This document shows positions 1-5,498 of a stretch of DNA of 5,498 bases, in pieces (position 1 is the stretch's first letter; the number at the start of each line of letters is the position of its first letter). This DNA is from Cyanobacteria bacterium UBA8156 (GTDB taxonomy: Bacteria > Cyanobacteriota > Cyanobacteriia > Pseudanabaenales > Pseudanabaenaceae): NCBI GenBank assembly GCA_003456125.1, contig DMPD01000269.1:1-5498 (forward strand). Direction: 5' to 3'. The notes under the pieces are model-generated. The model ran no database searches. It was not told where the DNA came from and saw nothing but the letters and a program-made list of their open reading frames with translations. The translations under genes and the position numbers were made by a program.

Positions 1-2347
1 GTTGGAGTTGGATTTCGAGGGTGTAGGTGTCCGCCGCCCGCACCTGGGCGATCGCCCCCTTCAGAGCTTCGGCCAAGGCTTCCCCCGTCAGGCCGGGGTG
101 TTGGAGGGTGAGGGTGTATTCGCTGGCCCGCACCCGCGAAGCACTGTTTTCGGTGCCGGGAGCCAAAGTTAGCACCTCATAAATCGGCAACTCCGGATCG
201 ATTTGGGCCACCAGGCGATCGCGAAATTCGGAGATCGGCACCACCGCCGTCAACTCCACATCCAGCAACTCGCCGGTACCGGTATGGCCCAACGACAAGG
301 CCGCCGCCATCGACACCCGGGGTTGGGGACTAAAGCCCCCCGTGTAGGCCACCGGCAAAGCGGCCCGCCGCATCGCCCGCTCCCAATACCGCATCAAATC
401 CAAGTGAGAAATGAGCGCCATGGCCCCCAACTTGCCGAACCGCACCTGCAACCGCTGCAACCGGGGCTTGGTACCCGGATGGGCCGGCGGCACATAATCG
501 GGCAGCGGCGGCGGCGGCGCCACCACATTGTGACCAAAACCGGGGCCGCAGACCCCACACCGATAGCAACTGTGAAACGAACAATCCGGCACCACAGCGG
601 CCGCCAAAGCCTCTTGCCAATCCTTTTGCAACCAGCCCTTGGCAATACCCGTATCCACCACGTCCCAGGGCAAGGGCTCTTCCAAACCCGGCGCCGGCAT
701 TTTCCAGACCAAACCCGCTTCCTGAATGGCTTGGGCCCACGCCCCAAAGGCCCGATCGGCATTTTCAAACCAGGAATCCATCCCGGCCCCCAACTCCCAC
801 GCCCGCCGAATCACCGGCCCCAAAAGGCGATCGCCCCGACCCAAAAAGTCTTCCATCGCCGAGATGCGCACATCGGTGTAGTTCACCTTGGTGCCCCGCA
901 AACTGCGAAAGGCCTGTCGGAGGAGGTCTTGCTTACGCCGAAACTCCTCGGTCGAAACCGGATGCCACTGGAAAGGGGTATGGGGCTTCGGCGTGAAATT
1001 AGAGATCGTGACATTCACCTCCAACCGTTTGCGGCCCGGCCACCGACACTCCTGCTGCAACCAACCAATGGTGCGCACAATCCCCAACACATCGTCATCG
1101 GTTTCCGTGGGCAGACCAATCATGAAATACAACTTCACCTTATCCCAGCCCTGTTCGTAGGCGGTTTTCACCCCCCGCAACAACTCCTCATCCGTCAACC
1201 CCTTGTTGATCACATCCCGCAACCGCTGGGTGCCCGCCTCCGGCGCAAACGTCAAACTTTGGGGTTTGCGGCCCTCGTCCGTCAAAATGGCGGCAATGTT
1301 TTCGTCAAAGCGATCGACCCGCTGGCTGGGCAACGACAACGACACATACTCCTCGCCAAACCGCTGCTTCACCGCTAGCCCCACCGCCGGCAACGACAAA
1401 TAATCCGAGCAGGACAGCGACAACAGCGAAAACTCGTTGTAGCCCGTTTCCCGCAAGGCTTTCTCGATCGTCTCCACGATCGCCTCCGGGTCAACATCGC
1501 GGGCCGGCCGCGTCAACATCCCCGGCTGGCAAAACCGGCAACCGCGGGTACACCCCCGCCGAATCTCCACCGTCAGGCGATCGTGCACCGTCTCCACCAA
1601 GGGCACCAACCGCAACCCCTTCTCCGGCTGAGGCGTGGCCACCCGCCGCCGCACCCGGGCCGGCACCCCCTCCCGGTTGGGCACCACCGCCCCCGTGGCC
1701 TCCACCCGGTAAAACTGCGGTACATACACCCCCGGCACCTGGGCCAACGCCCGGAGCTTCTCCCCACGGGATTTCCCCCGCACCGCCATCAACGCCTCAC
1801 CAATTTCCGGCAACAGTTCTTCGCCGTCCCCCAACGCCACAAAATCCAGAAAATCGCCGTAGGGTTCCGGATTGGAAGTCGCCGTTTGGCCCCCGGCAAA
1901 CACCAGCGGCCCCTCGTAATTTTGCCGTTCCTGCCAAGTGAGAGGAATTTCCGCCAACGTCAACATCTCCAGGATGTTGGTAGCCCCCAATTCATAACTC
2001 AGGCTAAACCCCAAAATGTCGAAATTGGCCAAGGGTTGCCGCGACTCCACGCCAAACAACGGCGTGTGGGTCGCCCGCAACTTCATCGCCAAATCCGGCC
2101 CCGGCAAATAGGCCCGATCGCACAACCAACGGGGGCGATCGTTGAGAATGCTGTACAAAATCACATGGCCCAGATTGGAAGCCCCCACCTCGTACACCTC
2201 TGGGTAGGTGAGGCACCACCGCAAATCGGCGCCATCCCAGGGCTTGCGCACCGCTCCGTGTTCGTTGCCCAAATAGCGGGCCGGTTTGAAAATGTCGGGG
2301 CCAAGCAAACCCTCCACCGCCACCACCATGGCTCCGTTTCCGTACAT
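1..2347 (-). CDS. Radical SAM protein fused to DUF2344 (TIGR03960 + TIGR03936 type), 3' end cut by window edge
   Basis: Conserved protein of unknown reaction; 782 codons are visible with no stop. The N-terminal part (about residues 15-250) begins KPARYLGNE and contains EVGASNLGH, GFSLSYELGATN and the GDGEE stretch; databases call this region B12-binding-like, but I see no DxHxxG cobalamin motif. The radical SAM core follows, with RRGCTRGCRFCQPG giving the CxxxCxxC [4Fe-4S] ligands C266, C270 and C273 (bases 1529-1552), then the barrel strands FAPEAGTQR and KLYFMIGLPTE. A Cys motif CxxCxxC (C594, C597, C600) and a proline-rich linker (about 608-625) lead to DUF2344, recognised by ISHLDLMRYWERAMRRA and GFSPQPRVSMA. 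The DUF2344 C-terminus lies outside the window. The start at 2347 is the first in-frame ATG after an upstream in-frame stop and has GGA six bases upstream; an in-frame ATG at 2329 is a serious alternative, because homologues as I remember them begin near MVVAVE. The gene is divergent from ftrC. In many bacteria the family lies next to RNase E/G genes, which could lie just off the left edge. Family assignment is confident; function is unknown. Confidence 0.95.
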   Translation of the reverse strand, partial: MYGNGAMVVAVEGLLGPDIFKPARYLGNEHGAVRKPWDGADLRWCLTYPEVYEVGASNLGHVILYSILNDRPRWLCDRAYLPGPDLAMKLRATHTPLFGVESRQPLANFDILGFSLSYELGATNILEMLTLAEIPLTWQERQNYEGPLVFAGGQTATSNPEPYGDFLDFVALGDGEELLPEIGEALMAVRGKSRGEKLRALAQVPGVYVPQFYRVEATGAVVPNREGVPARVRRRVATPQPEKGLRLVPLVETVHDRLTVEIRRGCTRGCRFCQPGMLTRPARDVDPEAIVETIEKALRETGYNEFSLLSLSCSDYLSLPAVGLAVKQRFGEEYVSLSLPSQRVDRFDENIAAILTDEGRKPQSLTFAPEAGTQRLRDVINKGLTDEELLRGVKTAYEQGWDKVKLYFMIGLPTETDDDVLGIVRTIGWLQQECRWPGRKRLEVNVTISNFTPKPHTPFQWHPVSTEEFRRKQDLLRQAFRSLRGTKVNYTDVRISAMEDFLGRGDRLLGPVIRRAWELGAGMDSWFENADRAFGAWAQAIQEAGLVWKMPAPGLEEPLPWDVVDTGIAKGWLQKDWQEALAAAVVPDCSFHSCYRCGVCGPGFGHNVVAPPPPLPDYVPPAHPGTKPRLQRLQVRFGKLGAMALISHLDLMRYWERAMRRAALPVAYTGGFSPQPRVSMAAALSLGHTGTGELLDVELTAVVPISEFRDRLVAQIDPELPIYEVLTLAPGTENSASRVRASEYTLTLQHPGLTGEALAEALKGAIAQVRAADTYTLEIQLQ
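48..55. repeat. HIP1 octamer GCGATCGC
   Basis: Exact copy of the highly iterated palindrome typical of many cyanobacterial genomes, here inside the DUF2344 part of the radical SAM gene. Confidence 0.85.
215..222. repeat. HIP1 octamer GCGATCGC
   Basis: Second exact copy, read in the minus-strand gene within the FRDRL residues at about 708-712. Confidence 0.85.
505..519. repeat. Five tandem GCG triplets within the proline linker of the radical SAM gene
   Basis: Read on the minus strand the run gives four CCG proline codons (residues 611-614) in the linker between the Cys motif and DUF2344. Slippage here would change linker length in whole codons, leaving the frame intact. Confidence 0.6.
827..834. 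repeat. HIP1 octamer GCGATCGC
   Basis: Third exact copy, encoding the GDRL residues at about 505-508 of the radical SAM protein. Confidence 0.85.
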
Positions 2348-2376
2348 TGCGATTCCAGTATATCTAGCGCTACACT
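2347..2376 (+). promoter_or_regulatory. Candidate promoter of ftrC
   Basis: TTGCGA (2347-2352) and TACACT (2371-2376) are separated by 18 bases; each matches its sigma70 hexamer at four of six positions. The start would fall near 2383, giving a leader of about 24 bases. It shares bases with the opposing promoter of the radical SAM gene. A weak ribosome site, GGA at 2399-2401, lies five bases before the ftrC ATG. The hexamers are weak, so this is tentative. Confidence 0.3.
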
Positions 2377-2384
2377 GAGGCCAA
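2357..2384 (-). promoter_or_regulatory. Candidate sigma70-type promoter of the radical SAM gene
   Basis: Read on the minus strand, a -35-like TTGGCC (2379-2384) is followed after 16 bases by a -10-like TATACT (2357-2362), which matches TATAAT at five of six positions. Transcription would start near 2350, leaving only about 3 bases before the ATG at 2347 but about 21 bases before the ATG at 2329. If correct, this favours the inner start or a nearly leaderless mRNA. Judged by eye only. Confidence 0.4.
2365..2372. promoter_or_regulatory. 8-bp perfect palindrome TAGCGCTA between divergent promoters
   Basis: TAGCGCTA is its own reverse complement. It sits inside the spacer of the leftward promoter and overlaps the first bases of the rightward -10. 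That is a suitable place for an operator acting on both genes, but an 8-bp palindrome can occur by chance and I recognise no regulator for it. Confidence 0.2.
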
Positions 2385-2406
2385 TCTTGACGAAAAACGG
2401 AAATTC

Positions 2407-2778
2407 ATGACCCAAACCGCCCCCACCGAAAGCGATCGCGGCAAGAACAAAGCCAGCACCAAAAGTTTTGAAGCCATGCGCAAGTTTGCCGAAACCTACG
2501 CCAAGCGCACCGGCACCTACTTTTGCGTCGATCCCAAGATCACCAACGCCGTGATCGAAGGCTTGGCCAAGCACAAAGACGATCTGGGGGCCCCCCTCTG
2601 CCCCTGTCGCTACTACGAAGACAAGCAGGCCGAAGTCGAAAACACCTACTGGAACTGCCCCTGCGTCCCCATGCGCGAACGCAAAGAATGCCACTGCCTC
2701 CTCTTTTTGACCGAAGATAACCCCTTTGTTGGCACCCAACAGGAACTCGAAGTTGTAGCCGTGGATTACGACGAGTAA
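2407..2778 (+). CDS. ftrC: Ferredoxin-thioredoxin reductase, catalytic (beta) chain
   Basis: This is the catalytic subunit of the FtrC/FtrV heterodimer, which takes electrons one at a time from photoreduced ferredoxin and reduces the disulfide of thioredoxins, passing the light signal to carbon-metabolism enzymes in the cytosol. The 123-residue length is normal. The diagnostic pattern CPC-x16-CPC-x8-CHC is complete: C65, C67, C84, C86, C95 and C97, with H96 in the CHC. By analogy with the Synechocystis enzyme, C65, C84, C86 and C95 should bind the [4Fe-4S] cluster, and C67 and C97 should form the redox-active disulfide next to it. The N-terminus (SKSFEAMRKFAETYAKRTGTYFC-like, residues about 18-40) also fits the family; the first 17 residues are polar and variable. 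The ATG at 2407 is the first in frame and leaves a full-length N-terminus. The partner ftrV is not in the window. Most synonymous sites end in C, unlike the G-ending style of the neighbouring ftsH, which may reflect high expression. Confidence 0.98.
   Translation: MTQTAPTESDRGKNKASTKSFEAMRKFAETYAKRTGTYFCVDPKITNAVIEGLAKHKDDLGAPLCPCRYYEDKQAEVENTYWNCPCVPMRERKECHCLLFLTEDNPFVGTQQELEVVAVDYDE
2432..2439. repeat. HIP1 octamer GCGATCGC
   Basis: Fourth exact copy, encoding SDRG at residues 9-12 of FtrC, in the variable N-terminal tail where the insertion costs little. Confidence 0.85.
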
Positions 2779-2791
2779 TCCCCAATCCGGC

Positions 2792-2797
2792 TATACT
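2792..2797 (+). promoter_or_regulatory. Candidate -10 element upstream of ftsH
   Basis: TATACT lies 14 bases after the ftrC stop, at the start of an AT-rich stretch (about 2791-2824) that contrasts with the GC-rich surroundings. I find no convincing -35 at 16-18 bases upstream; TTACGA at 2766-2771 would need a 20-base spacer. If used, ftsH would have a leader of about 69 bases containing the hairpin at 2832-2847. Confidence 0.3.
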
Positions 2798-2808
2798 TAA
2801 CATTAAGT
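2795..2808. promoter_or_regulatory. Palindrome ACTTAA-CA-TTAAGT upstream of ftsH, possible operator
   Basis: Two perfect 6-base arms are separated by two bases, and the left arm overlaps the candidate -10 of ftsH. The symmetry and AT-richness resemble a repressor site, and it is too short and A/T-rich to act as a terminator. No known cyanobacterial consensus is recognised with confidence. Confidence 0.3.
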
Positions 2809-2831
2809 TACATAAATTCACAAAGCCGGGT

Positions 2832-2855
2832 CGGGTGTTGCTGCCCGTGTTTTTT
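2832..2855 (+). terminator. Weak terminator-like hairpin or attenuator between ftrC and ftsH
   Basis: CGGGT (2832-2836) can pair with GCCCG (2843-2847) around a six-base loop (four Watson-Crick pairs plus one G-T), followed by TGTTTTTT (2848-2855). A second tandem copy of CGGGT at 2827-2831 could compete for the same partner. The stem is short, so it may give only partial termination of ftrC transcripts or attenuation ahead of ftsH. Confidence 0.35.
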
Positions 2856-2862
2856 CATTAGC

Positions 2863-2867
2863 GAGGA
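2863..2867 (+). promoter_or_regulatory. Ribosome binding site of ftsH
   Basis: GAGGA lies five bases before the ATG at 2873. It is a strong Shine-Dalgarno match, in contrast to the weak one before ftrC, and it fixes the ftsH start. It lies eight bases after the T-run of the leader hairpin. Confidence 0.8.
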
Positions 2868-2872
2868 ATTCC

Positions 2873-4735
2873 ATGAAGAAGAACAATAACAACAAGCGGT
2901 GGCGGAGCTACGCGCTCTATGCCTTTTTGGTGGCGATCGTGCTGTTTTTGGGTTCGGCATTGTTGGAAGGGCAATCGCCGCCGCAGGAAGAGTGGCGCTA
3001 CAGCCAATTGTTGGATGCGGTGCAGAACCGACAGGGGGTATCGCGGGTCGTCTTGAGCCCCGATCGCACCTGGGCGGAGGTAACGGTACCCAGCAGCGGC
3101 CCCGAGGGCAAAAAGCGGGTGCGGGTGAACCTGCCCAACGACCCGGAATTTGTGAAAATTTTGACGGAAAAGGGCATCGAAATTGATGTGGCGGCCCGGC
3201 GCAACGACGGCGCGGTGGTGCAGACCCTGAGCAGTTTCGTATTGCCGGTGTTGTTGTTGGTGGGATTGTTCTTCTTGTTGCGGCGGGCGCAGGTGGGCCC
3301 CGGCAGCCAAGCCATGAACTTCGGCAAATCGCGGGCACGGGTACAAATGGAGCCCCAAACCCAAGTCACCTTTACCGATGTGGCCGGTGTGGAGCAAGCC
3401 AAATTGGAATTGGTGGAAGTGGTGGACTTCCTGAAGAATCCCGATCGCTTTACGGCGGTGGGAGCGAAAATCCCCAAGGGCGTGTTGTTGGTGGGCCCTC
3501 CCGGCACGGGCAAAACCCTGTTGGCGCGGGCGGTAGCCGGCGAAGCAGGCGTGCCGTTCTTCAGCATTTCCGGCTCGGAATTTGTAGAAATGTTTGTGGG
3601 GGTCGGGGCTTCGCGGGTGCGGGATTTGTTTGAACAGGCCAAGTCCAATGCGCCCTGCATCGTGTTCATCGACGAAATCGATGCCGTGGGACGGCAGCGG
3701 GGAGCCGGTCTCGGCGGCGGCAACGACGAGCGGGAGCAGACCCTCAACCAACTGTTGACGGAAATGGATGGGTTTGAGGGGAACACGGGCATCATCATTG
3801 TGGCGGCCACCAACCGGCCGGACGTGTTGGATGCGGCGTTGTTGCGACCCGGGCGGTTCGATCGCCAAGTGGTGGTGGATCGGCCCGATTTTGCGGGGCG
3901 GCTGGAGATTTTGAGTGTCCATGCCCGGGGCAAGACCCTCGGCAAGGATGTGGATCTAGAGAAAATTGCGCGGCGTACCCCTGGATTTACCGGCGCCGAT
4001 TTGTCCAACTTGCTGAACGAAGCCGCGATTTTGGCGGCCCGCCGGAGCCTCACGGAAATCTCGATGGACGAGATCAACGATGCGGTGGATCGGGTGTTGG
4101 TGGGCCCGGAGAAAAAAGACCGGGTGATGAGCGAGAAGCGCAAGAAGTTGGTGGCTTACCACGAAGCGGGCCATGCGTTGGTGGGGGCGTTGTTGCCGGA
4201 TTACGATCCAGTGCAGAAAGTCACGATTGTGCCGCGGGGGCGCGCCGGTGGGCTGACCTGGTTTTTGCCCACCGAAGAGCGGATGCAGAGCCGCACCTAC
4301 CTGCAAAACCAGATGGCGGTGGCCTTGGGCGGTCGGGTAGCCGAAGAAATCGTCTTTGGCGAAGCGGAGGTGACCACGGGGGCTTCGAGCGATTTGCAGC
4401 AGGTAGCCCGGATTGCCCGGCAGATGATCGCCCGGTTTGGCATGAGCGACGTGTTGGGGCCGGTGGCTTTGGGCCGGGCCTCGGGGAACATGTTTTTGGG
4501 TCGGGAGTTGGGGGCCGAGCGGGACTTTTCCGAAGAGACGGCGGCCACCATTGATGAAGAGGTGAAGAAGTTGGTCGATCGCGCTTACACGGTAGCGAAG
4601 ACCATTTTGATTCAAAACCGTCCCATCTTGGATCGGATTACGCAAGCCTTGATCGATCGGGAGACCATCGATGCCGAAGAGTTGCAGAACCTGATTGACG
4701 AAAGCGATGTGAACTTAGCTGGGGTCGTGGGTTAG
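2873..4735 (+). CDS. ftsH: ATP-dependent zinc metalloprotease FtsH, FtsH3 (slr1604) type
   Basis: Membrane-anchored AAA+ protease that unfolds and degrades membrane and soluble proteins. The 620 residues are full length. In order: a basic Asn/Lys-rich N-terminus, transmembrane segment 1 (about 12-31), a periplasmic or lumenal FtsH extracellular domain (about 35-115), and transmembrane segment 2 (about 119-137). The AAA module has Walker A GPPGTGKT (208-215), pore motif FVG (241-243), Walker B IVFIDEID (263-270) and the second region of homology ending RPGRFDR with arginines R325 and R328. The zinc site is HEAGH (430-434, catalytic E431), with D507 in ASSDLQQV as probable third ligand. The N-terminus and the linker [20 protein letters not shown] resemble Synechocystis FtsH3 as I recall it, rather than FtsH2 (slr0228). 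In Synechocystis, FtsH3 is essential, forms complexes with FtsH1 and FtsH2, and with FtsH1 affects the iron response through Fur; transfer of these roles is inference. A strong GAGGA ribosome site supports the ATG, and a strong terminator follows the stop. Confidence 0.98.
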   Translation: MKKNNNNKRWRSYALYAFLVAIVLFLGSALLEGQSPPQEEWRYSQLLDAVQNRQGVSRVVLSPDRTWAEVTVPSSGPEGKKRVRVNLPNDPEFVKILTEKGIEIDVAARRNDGAVVQTLSSFVLPVLLLVGLFFLLRRAQVGPGSQAMNFGKSRARVQMEPQTQVTFTDVAGVEQAKLELVEVVDFLKNPDRFTAVGAKIPKGVLLVGPPGTGKTLLARAVAGEAGVPFFSISGSEFVEMFVGVGASRVRDLFEQAKSNAPCIVFIDEIDAVGRQRGAGLGGGNDEREQTLNQLLTEMDGFEGNTGIIIVAATNRPDVLDAALLRPGRFDRQVVVDRPDFAGRLEILSVHARGKTLGKDVDLEKIARRTPGFTGADLSNLLNEAAILAARRSLTEISMDEINDAVDRVLVGPEKKDRVMSEKRKKLVAYHEAGHALVGALLPDYDPVQKVTIVPRGRAGGLTWFLPTEERMQSRTYLQNQMAVALGGRVAEEIVFGEAEVTTGASSDLQQVARIARQMIARFGMSDVLGPVALGRASGNMFLGRELGAERDFSEETAATIDEEVKKLVDRAYTVAKTILIQNRPILDRITQALIDRETIDAEELQNLIDESDVNLAGVVG

Positions 4736-4771
4736 TCCCCGCCGGCCCTTGTCACGATTTTTGTGCGACTT

Positions 4772-4799
4772 AGGAGAGGGGGGAGACCCCCTCTTTTTT
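4772..4799 (+). terminator. Strong intrinsic terminator after ftsH
   Basis: AGAGGGGG (4775-4782) pairs perfectly with CCCCCTCT (4787-4794) across a GAGA loop of the GNRA class, and five further T residues follow (4795-4799). Flanking A4772, G4773 and G4774 can extend the stem weakly into the T-run. It lies 39 bases after the ftsH stop and separates ftsH from ligA. Cyanobacteria generally lack Rho, so such a site is expected. Confidence 0.92.
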
Positions 4800-4823
4800 G
4801 GGCTTTTGGGGATGGGCTACAAT
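4795..4823 (+). promoter_or_regulatory. Candidate ligA promoter abutting the ftsH terminator
   Basis: TACAAT (4818-4823) matches the -10 consensus at five of six positions. Seventeen bases upstream there is only TTTTTG (4795-4800) as a poor -35, which would lie inside the T-run of the terminator. The predicted start near 4830 gives a short leader of about 21 bases that contains the ribosome site. The -10 is more convincing than the -35. Confidence 0.45.
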
Positions 4824-4835
4824 GCAGCGCGGTAG

Positions 4836-5498
<663 letters not shown>

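Noticed and set aside
203..1378. Long plus-strand open frame (391 codons) and a second at 1583-2410
   Set aside because: Both are antisense to the radical SAM gene, whose translation shows family motifs throughout. Their products are His/Arg/Pro-rich with no domain, as expected from the complement of GC-rich codons.
2358..2373. NtcA-like site GTA-N10-TAC in the divergent promoter region
   Set aside because: The accepted spacing is GTA-N8-TAC. With ten bases between, and no suitably placed -10 for class II activation, it is likely chance.
2161..2739. Minus-strand frame of 192 codons across ftrC and the divergent gap
   Set aside because: It overlaps ftrC, which has all catalytic cysteines, and the radical SAM start in another frame. 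Its product is a Gly/Ala/Phe-rich artefact.
2858..4143. Long minus-strand open frames (354 and 381 codons) opposite ftsH
   Set aside because: They are shadows of ftsH: low-complexity composition, no recognisable domain, and the plus strand encodes a complete FtsH.
4812..4835. Seven-codon reading frame (ATG at 4812, TAG at 4833) just before ligA, considered as a leader peptide
   Set aside because: It begins upstream of the predicted ligA transcript start near 4830 and has no ribosome site, so it is probably not translated.

Overview
The window looks like core chromosome from a GC-rich, HIP1-bearing cyanobacterium. Three things point there: a ferredoxin-thioredoxin reductase catalytic chain, an FtsH of the cyanobacterial FtsH3 type (Synechocystis slr1604-like), and four exact copies of the cyanobacterial HIP1 octamer GCGATCGC, with many GATCGC partial copies. 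No mobile element, CRISPR array, tRNA or rRNA is visible. I do not commit to a genus.

Layout. From the left edge to about 2347, the minus strand carries one long gene, read here for 782 codons without a stop. It encodes a radical SAM protein fused to a DUF2344 (radical SAM-linked) domain and runs off the left edge. A 59-bp divergent gap (2348-2406) holds overlapping candidate promoters for it and for ftrC. On the plus strand follow ftrC (2407-2778), a 94-bp leader or spacer with an AT-rich palindrome and a weak terminator-like hairpin (2779-2872), ftsH (2873-4735), a strong intrinsic terminator (about 4772-4799), a short promoter region, and the first 216 codons of the NAD-dependent DNA ligase gene ligA (GTG start at 4851), which runs off the right edge.

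How the parts relate. ftrC, ftsH and ligA are co-directional. The strong terminator makes ligA a separate transcription unit. ftrC and ftsH are separated only by weak signals and may be partly co-transcribed. FtrC carries the [4Fe-4S]/disulfide centre that passes photosynthetic electrons from ferredoxin to thioredoxins. FtsH3 is a membrane AAA+ zinc protease linked in Synechocystis to iron homeostasis as well as general quality control. A functional link between these neighbours is only a hypothesis.

Nothing in the window is clearly a new multi-gene system. The least understood item is the radical SAM-DUF2344 fusion, a conserved family without an established reaction. It has an intact CxxxCxxC cluster motif and an extra Cys-rich CxxCxxC motif just before a proline linker and the DUF2344 domain.
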